A model generated the notes under the pieces. The model worked only from the letters and a program-made list of their open reading frames with translations. It searched no databases and was not told the origin of the DNA. The position numbers and the translations under genes were made by a program. Below are positions 16,594-24,437 of a stretch of DNA of 42,523 nt, one piece after another; positions within the stretch are counted from its first letter, which is position 1, and each line of letters starts with the position of its first letter. Where the stretch lies: the IMG/VR virus record IMGVR_UViG_3300044678_003932, positions 1 to 42,523 of that record; one strand, written 5' to 3'. Source of the DNA: a virus.

Positions 16594-17366
16594 GCGGCGG
16601 CGCGGATCTTGGTGGCCGTGAAGCTCACATCAAACACGGTGGTGACGACCCCCGCGTTGCGTTTCAGGCGAGCGACCGGGGGGCTCCACCCGCTCGGAAA
16701 CCAGGTGTTGTTCACCGGCGATGGCGTGGCCGTCGTGGTCCTCACCCAGCTCTCAAGGGTCGGCAGGGTGGCGCTCGTGACCCATCCGCGCACCTCCCTC
16801 GTGTCAACGGTTGCCAGATTGCCGGTGATCACATGCACGCCGGCGGCGGATAGCTCCAGTTGCGGTAGCCCCTCGATGTTCTCGGCCCTGGCGGTGAGGT
16901 TGATCGTTGCCCCGCCGAAGGTCACGGTTCCGAGGTTGAGCGCCTCCTGCTCTTCCTCCCCCTCCTCCAGCTCCCGCAGGGCCACCGCGAGGGCCTGGTT
17001 GGCGTCCACGAGGGTGAGCCCCACCCGCGTGAATGGCCCTACTTGCGAGGGCTTCTCAATACTGTCGATCCATGCGGCCCGGTTACTCCATGCGCTGGCG
17101 CCCGAGTAGCCCGGCCCACTGGCAGTCACCAACACCACGGCGCCCACGGTCCCGGTGCGCTCCGGCGCCTCCTCCGCCAGCTTGGCGGTCCTCCAGCTGC
17201 GGAACAGGTTCAGCAGGCTGTCTGCCTGTGGCTTGAGCAACAGGCCCGACGGCTGCAGCGACTCCGGCGCCCGGCCGCGTCGCACATCCACCGCATCAAA
17301 CGCCAGCGGGTGCTGATCCAGGTTGGGGAACGTGAAGGACGCGCCGCCGTAGGAGAGGGTGAGCAT
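16590..17366 (-). CDS. Distal-tail-like protein (258 aa)
   Basis: It lies directly downstream of the tape measure gene (1-nt TGATG overlap), where distal tail proteins are usually encoded. The sequence is mixed beta and helix. It begins MLTLSYGGASFTFPNLDQHPLAFDAVDVRRG and has an acidic helix around residues 129-145 (ALRELEEGEEEQEAL). Length fits the distal-tail class. The call is by position; I do not recognise a specific family. Confidence 0.55.
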   Translation of the reverse strand: MLTLSYGGASFTFPNLDQHPLAFDAVDVRRGRAPESLQPSGLLLKPQADSLLNLFRSWRTAKLAEEAPERTGTVGAVVLVTASGPGYSGASAWSNRAAWIDSIEKPSQVGPFTRVGLTLVDANQALAVALRELEEGEEEQEALNLGTVTFGGATINLTARAENIEGLPQLELSAAGVHVITGNLATVDTREVRGWVTSATLPTLESWVRTTTATPSPVNNTWFPSGWSPPVARLKRNAGVVTTVFDVSFTATKIRAAA

Positions 17367-20300
17367 CAGAATCCGCCGATGGACCGGAGGATCCCGGCAT
17401 TGCTGGGGCTGATCACCTGCACGTTCCAGTCCTTGGCCACGAGGGCGTCCATGCGCGAGGTGAGTCGGTTGATGGCTGCATTGAGTTTTCCGACCCCCTG
17501 CACGCTGCCGGAGCGCTGCGGAGCGATGGCCGCCCTGCTGCCCCCGCGGCCGGACGATGCACCAGCGGCCCCGAATGCTCCCCCGGCGGCCAGGGAAGCG
17601 GTGATGCCAGCGGGTATGACCGTACCGGCGGTGGGGGGCGTCCAGAACCCGTTGCGGGGGGCGGAGATCAGCGACAGATTACCGGCGCGGTCCAGGAACG
17701 ATTCCCGACCCAGCTCGTTGATCCGGTACCGGGTGCCGGCCTCCACATCACCACCAGCCCATCGAGCCTGGGGGACGCTGGCCATGCGCTGCAGGGTGCC
17801 CAGCAGGGCCGTAGCCTGTGTGTTCGCGTTGGCATAGCCATTGGCCAGGGCGCCGGCAGCATCGGCGGCGGCGGCCGTAGATCCGGCGGCGGCATCAAGG
17901 CTGGTCCTGATTTGCACGGTCTGGCCGCCCACGGAGATGAATCCTGCGCTGATGGTCCGCAACTGCCCGGCAACCTGCGCCGTGGATCCGGCGGCGGCGT
18001 CGAGGCTCTGCAGGGGGCCACTGAGCGCGGTTTCCCACCCCTTGGTGGCGGCCTGGGTGGCGAGGCTCCGGGCGGTGGTCTGCTGCTGGGCGGCGAGGGT
18101 CCGTTGCTCAAGACCGAAGATCACCCCGAGGGTCTGGAGCCGGCCGACCTCCGCCTGCTGCTGCTGCTGCGCCAGCCCGATCGCCTGCCGCTGCAAGGCT
18201 ACCTGCTGCTCCAGCGCCTGCCGTTGCCCCCCACCGATCGACGGATCCACCAGCTGCCCCTGCAGCTCCAGCAACCGCTGCCGTTGCTGCAGCGTGTTCT
18301 GCGCCGCCGCACGTTGCGCCGCTTGCGCTTCCAGCACCTGTTGCGCCTGCTTCAGCTCCAGCACGCGCCGCTCCAGCGCAAACCGCTGCTGTGCCGCCGC
18401 GATCGATGCCTCCATCGCCCGGAACTCAAGATTCTCCGCCCCGCGCTTGAGGCCGTTGATCCGTTCCTCCTGCTGGCGGATCGCATCCACCCCGGCCCCG
18501 CGATCCCGCAGCCGCCCTAGCTCCTCCTCAGCCGTCCGCAGCGCAAAGCCCTGCCGGGCGCTGTCCAACCCGAACTGGCTTTCGACCAGCCCTTGCTGCG
18601 CCTGCTGGAGCCCCAGCAAGGCCTCGGCCACCTGCTGCTGAGCACGTAGGCGGCCCAGTGACAGCTGGCTGGCGGTGTTCTCCAGCTCGATCTGTCGGCT
18701 CGTGATGTCCAGTCGCCCCTGCGCGAGCTGCAATACCTGCTGCCGCCGCTGTACCTCCGCCTGAGAGGCTGCCGCTTCGATCTTGGCCACCTCCAGTACC
18801 TTCTGGGCGCGGGCAGACTGCGCCGCAAGGAGGGCCTTCTCGTTGCCGCTTTCTGCGCCCTGCGCCTTGGCTTGCTTGAGCCTGGCGATCAGCTCATCCT
18901 GCCCTTTGATCTCCTCCTCCAATGCCTGCTTACGGGCCCCGGCCATCGCCTTGTCGGCATCGGCTTGGCTGAGCCTGCCTGCCGCGACTTGATTGACCAG
19001 TTCCGCCTCAGCCTCCAGCGCGGACACGCCGATGCGCTGGCCGTACAAGGCGTTGGATTCCTGCTGCGCCTTGACATTCTCATTGAGCTTGCCCTGCAAT
19101 GCAGTCAGGGCAGCGGCTTGCGCATTCACATCAGCGGAACCGTCTTTATTTTGCTTGCGGTAATTTATTGCAAGCTGCTCAAAGCTGGTGGAAATAGCAT
19201 CTGCCGCCCTTGCGTCAATAATCAAGCTGTCGCTTATGGGATCCCTTTTCACCCCTGATAGCCTTACTGCGTTGTCGTATATCCCCTTAAATGCCTCCTC
19301 TGATAGATTGTACTCCTTCCGCAGCCTTTGCACGTTTCCGAGCAGCGCCGCTTGCTCATTACCAAGTCCGCCGATGCTTGACGACAGGCCTAGCGCGACT
19401 CCTTCTTGTTGAAGTTTCAGCTCTGCAATCGCGGCGGTCAGTTGCTTTACCGCGCCAGTGATGACCGGCAGGAGGTTCTGCCCAAAGGCAGTCTGCAGCG
19501 ACTCCCATTCGTTCGTAAACCGTTGCAAGTTCTGCGCGGCGGTTGGCATCCCTTCGGCGCCCTTGGTCAGATCATTCAGGCCCTTGGTGAATGCCGGGAA
19601 GAACTTGTTTGATGACAACTGGCCGGTTTCAACCAGCTTGATCAGCGATTGCGTGCTCATCCCGAGGCCCTTAGCGGTAGCGGCCAGTGCAATCGGCAGT
19701 CGTTCCCCCAGCTGCTGCCGTAGCTCCTCCATGCTCACCGTTCCCTTGGATGCAATCTGCTGCAGCGCCAAGAATGCACCGTTCACCTCATCACTGGTCA
19801 GCCCCAGCGATTGCCCTGCACGCGATACCGCCGTGAAAAGCTCCTGCTGTTGCTGCAGCGGCACATTGGCCGCCGTCGCGGCTGCCGTGAAGCGCCCATA
19901 GCTGCCAACCAGGTCACGAAACGACAGGCCAAGCTGATCGCTGATCCCACGCACAAACCCTAATGCGGCGCCAGCACCCTGCTGGCCGAGAGTATTTGTC
20001 AGCCGACGTGTTGCGGTCTCCAACTGGATCGCCTGGTCAATGGAACTACGGAAGAACTGGGTGATCGCCAGCCCCACCGAAACGCCACCCAGCAGCCCCA
20101 GGGCGCCGCGGACCAGTTCAACCCCCCTTGCAGCAATTCCACCAGCTGCCCCGGCCTTTCTAAGCTCGCGCTCCACGCCATTAATTTCGCTTTGCAGCAC
20201 ACGGAATCGTTGCGATCCGATCGCCACACGTTCCAATTGACCAGTCAGCTCGCCCAATCGACTGCGTAGTGCTGAGATACTGCCGGTGGCTGCTTCGTTC

Positions 20301-20620
20301 ACCTCCTTGGCGAACTGCCCCAAGCTGCGATTCGCGTCTTTCAGGCCCTTGTCGAGCTTCGCCAGCCGGTTGAACACGTCGTCCGGCACCACCTGGCCGC
20401 TGGCATCCTCGAACCGCAGCTTGGTTTTGTTGAACGCCAACCCAACACGCTTGGCGGCGGCTTCCGCCTGGTTGACGATCCCGTCCAGCCGCTTCTGCGC
20501 CTCGCCAGACAGCGACTCACCAAACACCTGCCCGCCGGCCCGGCCGGCCTGCTCCAGTTGGCCCACCAGGTCCTTGGAACCCTCCAGGATGAACCTGGCT
20601 GAGACTTCAAGATCTGCCAC
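17366..20620 (-). CDS. Tape measure protein
   Basis: The 1084-residue protein has an N-terminal coiled region (about 1-165), one strong hydrophobic segment (about 170-187, GALGLLGGVSVGLAITQFF), then a classic tape-measure domain (about 190-360). A very long Gln/Ala/Leu/Arg-rich coiled coil follows (about 480-830), and a Gly/Ala-rich end. At about 0.15 nm per residue the length predicts a tail of roughly 160 nm. The start is GTG 20620, exactly 23 nt after the late motif. It is internal to the tail tube and may help DNA or membrane passage. Confidence 0.9.
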   Translation of the reverse strand: MADLEVSARFILEGSKDLVGQLEQAGRAGGQVFGESLSGEAQKRLDGIVNQAEAAAKRVGLAFNKTKLRFEDASGQVVPDDVFNRLAKLDKGLKDANRSLGQFAKEVNEAATGSISALRSRLGELTGQLERVAIGSQRFRVLQSEINGVERELRKAGAAGGIAARGVELVRGALGLLGGVSVGLAITQFFRSSIDQAIQLETATRRLTNTLGQQGAGAALGFVRGISDQLGLSFRDLVGSYGRFTAAATAANVPLQQQQELFTAVSRAGQSLGLTSDEVNGAFLALQQIASKGTVSMEELRQQLGERLPIALAATAKGLGMSTQSLIKLVETGQLSSNKFFPAFTKGLNDLTKGAEGMPTAAQNLQRFTNEWESLQTAFGQNLLPVITGAVKQLTAAIAELKLQQEGVALGLSSSIGGLGNEQAALLGNVQRLRKEYNLSEEAFKGIYDNAVRLSGVKRDPISDSLIIDARAADAISTSFEQLAINYRKQNKDGSADVNAQAAALTALQGKLNENVKAQQESNALYGQRIGVSALEAEAELVNQVAAGRLSQADADKAMAGARKQALEEEIKGQDELIARLKQAKAQGAESGNEKALLAAQSARAQKVLEVAKIEAAASQAEVQRRQQVLQLAQGRLDITSRQIELENTASQLSLGRLRAQQQVAEALLGLQQAQQGLVESQFGLDSARQGFALRTAEEELGRLRDRGAGVDAIRQQEERINGLKRGAENLEFRAMEASIAAAQQRFALERRVLELKQAQQVLEAQAAQRAAAQNTLQQRQRLLELQGQLVDPSIGGGQRQALEQQVALQRQAIGLAQQQQQAEVGRLQTLGVIFGLEQRTLAAQQQTTARSLATQAATKGWETALSGPLQSLDAAAGSTAQVAGQLRTISAGFISVGGQTVQIRTSLDAAAGSTAAAADAAGALANGYANANTQATALLGTLQRMASVPQARWAGGDVEAGTRYRINELGRESFLDRAGNLSLISAPRNGFWTPPTAGTVIPAGITASLAAGGAFGAAGASSGRGGSRAAIAPQRSGSVQGVGKLNAAINRLTSRMDALVAKDWNVQVISPSNAGILRSIGGF

Positions 20621-20643
20621 CGCTGCTACCCGCTCTTGTCCTC

Positions 20644-20652
20644 AGCTTTCCG
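20644..20652 (-). promoter_or_regulatory. Late motif CGGAAAGCT before tape measure
   Basis: The motif lies 23 nt upstream of GTG 20620, followed by GAGGACA. It is paired divergently with the copy at 20688-20696. Confidence 0.65.
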
Positions 20653-20687
20653 CATCGCGTCTAGGTTTTTACCGTGCAGGTACGGTA

Positions 20688-20696
20688 CGGAAAGCT
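20688..20696 (+). promoter_or_regulatory. Late motif CGGAAAGCT before plus-strand basic protein
   Basis: The motif lies 26 nt upstream of ATG 20723, the same distance as at 2368-2376. Confidence 0.65.
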
Positions 20697-20722
20697 ACGG
20701 TCAACAGCATCTGGTTTTATCC

Positions 20723-21301
20723 ATGGCACGGTCGTACAGGCGCGACGCGAACGGGCGATTCTCCTCTGGTGGCGGGGGCGGCAAGTCGGCAGGTCGCGGC
20801 AGCAAAAGAGGCGATCAACGATCCAACGCTCCAGCCAGCAAGGCGGCTGCCAGCAGGGCCGCCAACACCGCACGCGCTTCTCAGCTTCGCGCCGGTGGCA
20901 CCACCGCAATCGGCGGCCGGGTCAAGGCGAAGGGCTTCACCGGCGGGGCTGGTGCTCAGCAGCGCGCCGGTGGACTGCGTCGGGCTGATCAGACCAGCCT
21001 GAAACGAGCCAGCGGGGCCGGTGCTGGCACCCGATCCGGAATGAAGGCCGGCGCAGCGGCCATGACGAAGGCTCGCATGGCTGCCGCGAAGAAGTCTGCA
21101 GGGCCCGCAAAGGCCACCCAGAAGATGAGCAAAGCGCCGGTGAGCGCCGCCAAGGCCCGCTACAAGGAGCTGAGTGGCAAGGCTCGATCTGGATCGGCCT
21201 ATCGCACCGCCAGCGAGAACCGCGCTGCTGCTGGCGCCCGCCGGAGCCTCAACGCCATGGAGAAGTCCCGCGGTGTGACCAAGAAAAAGAGCAAGCGCTG
21301 A
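20723..21301 (+). CDS. Histone-like, highly basic DNA-binding protein (192 aa)
   Basis: The protein is extremely rich in Ala, Lys, Arg and Gly, with repeated short blocks such as TKARMAAAKKSAGPAKATQ and no acidic stretches, like histone H1 tails or bacterial Lys-rich nucleoid proteins. It starts MARSYRRDANGRFSSGGGG. I take ATG 20723 (26 nt after the late motif) over an in-frame start at 20636. It is an isolated plus-strand gene inside the minus-strand tail block. Likely roles are DNA condensation in the capsid or cell; a virion protein is also possible. Confidence 0.7.
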   Translation: MARSYRRDANGRFSSGGGGGKSAGRGSKRGDQRSNAPASKAAASRAANTARASQLRAGGTTAIGGRVKAKGFTGGAGAQQRAGGLRRADQTSLKRASGAGAGTRSGMKAGAAAMTKARMAAAKKSAGPAKATQKMSKAPVSAAKARYKELSGKARSGSAYRTASENRAAAGARRSLNAMEKSRGVTKKKSKR

Positions 21302-21316
21302 TCGCCGTCCCGCGGT

Positions 21317-21343
21317 GGGGCCCTGGGGGAAACCCTGGGGCCC
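21317..21343. terminator. Possible bidirectional hairpin between convergent genes
   Basis: Two GGGGCCC copies (21317-21323 and 21337-21343) can pair, with an inner GGG/CCC, in the 45-nt gap between the basic-protein gene and the tail-terminator gene. No clear T-run follows, so termination is only suggested. Confidence 0.35.
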
Positions 21344-21346
21344 TGA

Positions 21347-21781
21347 TCAGGCCTCAAATACCAGCGGCGCCTGCCACGACAGCGCCCGCTGCTCCAGGCC
21401 TGTCGTCAGGTCTGGCACGGTCGTATCAGCGGATCGGCAACCTGGCAGTAGGAGTTGAATCCGCCGCACCGCCGCCTGAAGGTGGTAGGCAGCCGGGGTG
21501 GCTGCCGGTTCCCACTGGGTCGCCACCATCCGGATCGTCGGGTTGATGATCACCTCCCCGGTGGCGCACGCTTGGGGGTCATCGGCGGTGATGCGCCAGA
21601 TCACCACCTCCACCCCACGGGGCACCGTTGTGGGCTCGTCCTGCGGCTGGTTCGTGAACTGCCGCGACAGGGCCGGCAGGGTGGTGCCATCGGGGAACAG
21701 GTACGTGCCCAGCAGGCCCGCCAGCGTGGTGTCCGCCGCCAGCAGGTCGTAGACGCCTTCCGTGGTGGTGGGGAGGGCCAT
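21347..21781 (-). CDS. Tail terminator-like protein (144 aa)
   Basis: The N-terminus MALPTTTEGVYDLLAADTTLAGLLGTYLFPDGT has the helix-then-loop start of DUF3168/tail terminator proteins. The C-terminal half has LVF strands and a central basic/hydrophobic motif (PAAYHLQAAVRRIQLLLPG). Located between a tiny basic protein and the tape measure, it fits a protein closing the tail tube. I give it moderate weight because order in the tail module is otherwise unusual. Confidence 0.5.
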   Translation of the reverse strand: MALPTTTEGVYDLLAADTTLAGLLGTYLFPDGTTLPALSRQFTNQPQDEPTTVPRGVEVVIWRITADDPQACATGEVIINPTIRMVATQWEPAATPAAYHLQAAVRRIQLLLPGCRSADTTVPDLTTGLEQRALSWQAPLVFEA

Positions 21782-21784
21782 GGA

Positions 21785-21940
21785 TCAGCCGAGGATGCGC
21801 ATGGGGCGTGTGGGCTTGGGCTTGGGCTTCGCCTTGGGCTTGGCGGTGGTGGTGGCCGTGGCCGTGGCCTTCATCTTGGTTGCCCCTGGCTTCTTCTTCT
21901 TCGCCTTGCCGGTGGTGGTTTTCGCCATTCCGTTCATCAT
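21785..21940 (-). CDS. Small Lys/Thr/Pro-rich basic protein (51 aa)
   Basis: The protein begins MMNGMAKTTTGKAKKKK and then alternates Ala, Thr and Lys with Lys-Pro pairs, like a histone H1 C-terminal tail. Its stop is 3 nt upstream of the next ATG. The late motif at 21969-21977 is 28 nt upstream of ATG 21940. It is the second of three strongly basic small proteins in the late block. DNA binding is the likely property, inferred from composition only. Confidence 0.55.
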   Translation of the reverse strand: MMNGMAKTTTGKAKKKKPGATKMKATATATTTAKPKAKPKPKPTRPMRILG

Positions 21941-21968
21941 CGCCGTGCCCGCGAGAGGTTCATGCTCT

Positions 21969-21977
21969 AGCTTTCCG
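21969..21977 (-). promoter_or_regulatory. Late motif CGGAAAGCT before small basic gene
   Basis: The motif lies 28 nt upstream of ATG 21940 and is part of a divergent pair with 21988-21996. Confidence 0.65.
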
Positions 21978-21987
21978 CAGGGGATCC

Positions 21988-21996
21988 CGGAAACCT
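21988..21996 (+). promoter_or_regulatory. Late motif CGGAAACCT before plus-strand gene 22030
   Basis: The motif lies 33 nt upstream of ATG 22030, the longest distance among the ordinary copies. Confidence 0.6.
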
Positions 21997-22029
21997 CCCC
22001 AGCAAACCAGCACCCCAGGAGTCGCGGCC

Positions 22030-22311
22030 ATGAATGAGCAGCAACCGATGGCGACGACGGTGGCGCAGCAGTTTGAATTGGAACGGATGCGGCGCACCAT
22101 CGAGGGCACCACGGACGTGGTGGAGCTGCAGAAGCTGGCAAAGATGCTCCTGCAGGCCTGGCAAAGCCAGCGGGCGGCCACCGCTTGGGCGATGCGGCAG
22201 GGACTGCAGCGGCCATGGGTTGAGGTCAGAACCGCAGCGCGTGAAGTCCTGACGAGCCAACAAAAAGGCGCCCCCCACGAGGCGCCCGATACTCACGCGA
22301 CAAAAGGCTGA
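22030..22311 (+). CDS. Small helical phage protein, isolated plus-strand gene (93 aa)
   Basis: The protein begins MNEQQPMATTVAQQFELERMRR. A predominantly helical segment (about residues 12-65) ends in AWQSQRAATAWAMRQ. I have the impression of a related short family in cyanophages but cannot name it. It converges with the major tail protein gene. Its C-terminal coding region overlaps that gene's terminator-like hairpin at 22261-22287. Its own late motif lies 33 nt upstream. The function is unknown. Confidence 0.55.
   Translation: MNEQQPMATTVAQQFELERMRRTIEGTTDVVELQKLAKMLLQAWQSQRAATAWAMRQGLQRPWVEVRTAAREVLTSQQKGAPHEAPDTHATKG
22261..22287 (-). terminator. Rho-independent terminator after the major tail protein gene
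   Basis: On the minus strand, GGCGCC pairs with GGCGCC around the loop TCGTGGGG and is followed by TTTTTGTTGG. It lies 50 nt past the stop of gene 22338-23186 and inside the end of the convergent plus-strand gene. With the late motif upstream it makes the major tail gene a likely single-gene unit. Confidence 0.7.
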
Positions 22312-22325
22312 GACCCCTCTCAGCC
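22306..22325. terminator. Hairpin between convergent genes
   Basis: GGCTGAG (22306-22312) pairs perfectly with CTCAGCC (22319-22325) around a 6-nt loop, at the end of the plus-strand gene. It lacks a T-run on either side, so it may stabilise 3' ends more than terminate. Confidence 0.4.
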
Positions 22326-22337
22326 CCCCGCCTGCGA

Positions 22338-23186
22338 TCATAGGCCCACGTTGTCGGGGATGGTGCGGGCAGCGCCGATCATGCTGATCGTGCCGCTGAA
22401 CTTCTGCAGGGTGCCGGCGTCGCCGTCCTCGGATACGGTGACGCGACCGAAGCCGATCTGTGCCTCGCTGGAACCTGCAGGGCCCTGCCGGAGGAACTTG
22501 ACCGCGAGGCCAGGGATCACCCCGTACTCGGACACCATCGTCAACATCTTCCAGGCGTAGCTCTTGCGATCCACCAGCCCGCTGATGGCGTAGGAGAACG
22601 AGTTGGAGCTGGCTACTTGAATGGTGGCGCCGTTGTCCTCAGGGTCGAGGGTGAGGCTCTCGTCGGTCTGCGTGTCGGTGGTCCGGGGTATGCCGGTAAG
22701 GCCCATGATGCGGATGGCCTTGTCGGTGCCATCAAGCTTCAGGATCCCCTTGGCGACGGTGCCGGTGTCAACGCCGGATGCGATGGTGGCGCCGGTGTTG
22801 GCGTAGGTGAAGGTCGTGGTGGTCGGTGCCGACGCAACGGTGAAGACGCCGTTGACAGTGGGATGGGTGGCGGAGGTAACCTGCACACGATCGCCAGCCA
22901 CCAGCCCGTGGGTTGCGGACGTGGTGATGGTGGTGACGTTGGTGGCGCGGGCCACGTTGGTGATCGTCAGGTTGACCTTGTTGGCGAACGAGACGAACGG
23001 CGACGCTTCGGTGCCAACGCCACTCCACTCAAGCCGACCGCGGCCGGTGAGCGCAGTGCTGGTGTCGATGAATGCGGACAGGTTGGTGCGGGCAGCTTCG
23101 AGCTGATCACTATCGACGAGCGACGCCAACATGGGAACCATGTGGGTGATCACATCGACGGTCGCCCCATAGGTGGCGGCAGGCAT
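22338..23186 (-). CDS. Major tail (tube) protein with inserted beta domain
   Basis: The 282-residue protein begins MPAATYGATVDVITHMVPMLASLVDSD. Ends of the chain (about 1-70 and 160-282) form the tube-type beta fold, with ELS/SLTLDPEDNGATIQVA and GVIPGLAVKFLRQGPAG segments. Residues about 74-145 form an inserted beta domain (INVARATNVTTITT, HGLVAGDRVQV, VNGVFTVASAPTTTTFTYANTG), also found in the gene at 12982. It is predicted to be the most abundant tail protein. The ATG lies 25 nt after the late motif, and a strong terminator follows. Confidence 0.75.
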   Translation of the reverse strand: MPAATYGATVDVITHMVPMLASLVDSDQLEAARTNLSAFIDTSTALTGRGRLEWSGVGTEASPFVSFANKVNLTITNVARATNVTTITTSATHGLVAGDRVQVTSATHPTVNGVFTVASAPTTTTFTYANTGATIASGVDTGTVAKGILKLDGTDKAIRIMGLTGIPRTTDTQTDESLTLDPEDNGATIQVASSNSFSYAISGLVDRKSYAWKMLTMVSEYGVIPGLAVKFLRQGPAGSSEAQIGFGRVTVSEDGDAGTLQKFSGTISMIGAARTIPDNVGL

Positions 23187-23211
23187 TTCTTGGACTGGTG
23201 ATGGTGCCCTG

Positions 23212-23220
23212 AGCTTTCCG
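23212..23220 (-). promoter_or_regulatory. Late motif CGGAAAGCT before major tail protein
   Basis: The motif lies 25 nt upstream of ATG 23186 and is followed by CAGGGCA, close to the consensus tail. The copy lies between the chaperone gene's stop (23227) and the tail gene start. Confidence 0.7.
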
Positions 23221-23226
23221 CGTGGC

Positions 23227-23880
23227 TCAGCGAATGATCGGCAGCGTTACCCCCTCACGGGCGAACATGAATGCACCGGTGGTGGCAAGCGCGGCGGGGA
23301 TCATCAGGTCGACCGATTCGCCCTCCTCGGACCAGAGGGTGCGGGGTTGACCGACGGCCTTGCGATCAACGATCAGGAAGCCGCGCCAGTGGTCGGAATC
23401 AGCACGCCATGGGGCAAGGATGATCACATCATCAGCAGCCCAGCAGAGGCGTGCAGGAGGCTCGTGGCCGGCGCCAACCTGCTCCAGTGCCTCGCACCAT
23501 GGCCCGATCGCCCAGCCTGGCATCAGGTCGCGCTGCAGCAATGCCAGCAGGGCGGCACCAGCAGCAGCCGGCGGCAGGGCGGCTTCGGTGCGATCGGCGA
23601 AGAAACAGAAGTCCGCCAGCTCAAACGGCTTGCTGCGTTGCTTGCGGTCCCGGTTTGATTCTGCCTGCATCCATGCGATCTGTGCGGTGCTCAGTTCGGC
23701 GCTGTGGAGGGCATCGCGGCGGCTGCGCTGGCCCTTTTCGATCGCTTGGAGGATGTAGGGCGCCGGGAGCTTCCCGAACCTTTCGCGGGTGCCGTCGGGG
23801 TCGGAGGGGTAGAGGTCTCGGAACTGCCAGAACAGCTCTCCCCAGTCGGGTCTGGGCGAGGTGAGGGTTCCGGCAGCAGC
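23227..23880 (-). CDS. T-like part of tail assembly chaperone, read by -1 frameshift
   Basis: This frame is open without a stop from the slippery site at 23880-23886 to 23227. After the slip it reads GKAAAGTLTS, then WGELFWQFRDLYPSD and ERFGKLPAPYILQAIEKGQRSRRDAL, which is ordinary protein sequence. The zero frame there is only low-complexity Ser/Pro/Arg. The only independent ATG in this frame is at 23670, so the fusion product is more likely the main form. The full fusion (start 24437) is 403 aa. It should act with the short form on the tape measure during tail assembly, as gpG/gpGT do in lambda. Confidence 0.75.
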   Translation of the reverse strand, partial: AAAGTLTSPRPDWGELFWQFRDLYPSDPDGTRERFGKLPAPYILQAIEKGQRSRRDALHSAELSTAQIAWMQAESNRDRKQRSKPFELADFCFFADRTEAALPPAAAGAALLALLQRDLMPGWAIGPWCEALEQVGAGHEPPARLCWAADDVIILAPWRADSDHWRGFLIVDRKAVGQPRTLWSEEGESVDLMIPAALATTGAFMFAREGVTLPIIR

Positions 23881-24437
23881 TTTCCCAGGTCAGCCTCCAG
23901 CTGCGCAATCTGCACCGCGGGATCCACCTCAGGCGTCATGGCGATCTCTTCCCGCCAGGCAACGCCCGCGATGGCTCGCTGCAGCGGCGGCGGCAGTTGC
24001 TGGCTGTCGGCATCAGTCCAATCGGCGCAGCCTTCCAGCCGGCGGACCATGGCGGTGATGCGCCTGATGTTCTGCTCATCCTGCAGCCGCTTGCCCAGGT
24101 GCACGAGGGGCACAAAGATGGCCCAGTGGCGGATCTTCAACGCCTGGTGTTTACGCGACAGGGGCTTGCCGATCCCGCATAGGTTGGCGACGATATTGGC
24201 GAGGGCGGCGTAGGCGTCAACGTCCTGGAGATTGGCGACGCGGGCCAGTTCGACAGCAGCGGCACAAGAATCGGTGTACTGACGGTTTTCAGGATCAAGG
24301 TCACCGATGATTGCCGCTTCGTCACCCCTGAGCCAGCCGTAGAGGGGGATCTGAAGGGTGCCGACGCGATCATCGCCCACGGTGACGAACGGCTCGGCGG
24401 GTTCCGCTGGCTTGACAATAAAGGGTAGGTTTTTCAC
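23691..24437 (-). CDS. Tail assembly chaperone (G-like), 248 aa
   Basis: This is the zero-frame product of the chaperone pair. Residues about 1-170 are conserved-looking (VTVGDDRVGTLQIPLYGWL, NIVANLCGIGKPLSRKHQALKIRHW). The last 60 residues, after the slippery site, are Ser/Pro/Arg low complexity, typical of a C-terminus read only when no slip occurs. I choose GTG 24437: it overlaps the upstream stop as GTGA and lies 25 nt after the late motif. ATG 24452 in the same frame gives only 10 nt. It lies next to the major tail gene, as in lambda. Assigned by synteny and the frameshift. Confidence 0.75.
   Translation of the reverse strand: MKNLPFIVKPAEPAEPFVTVGDDRVGTLQIPLYGWLRGDEAAIIGDLDPENRQYTDSCAAAVELARVANLQDVDAYAALANIVANLCGIGKPLSRKHQALKIRHWAIFVPLVHLGKRLQDEQNIRRITAMVRRLEGCADWTDADSQQLPPPLQRAIAGVAWREEIAMTPEVDPAVQIAQLEADLGKLLPEPSPRPDPTGESCSGSSETSTPPTPTAPAKGSGSSRRPTSSKRSKRASAAAAMPSTAPN
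23880..23886 (-). promoter_or_regulatory. Slippery site GGGAAAG (-1 programmed frameshift)
   Basis: On the minus strand the zero frame reads CTG GGA AAG; after a -1 slip the codons are GGG AAA. This is the same heptamer used by phage lambda in gene G. It precedes a long open -1 frame, while the zero frame ends 63 codons further in low-complexity sequence. The site also resembles the late motif by chance (GGGAAAGCT), so it is not counted there. Confidence 0.8.

Noticed and set aside
23878-23886. Copy of the late motif GGGAAAGCT inside the chaperone gene
   Set aside because: It coincides with the frameshift heptamer and is explained by it.
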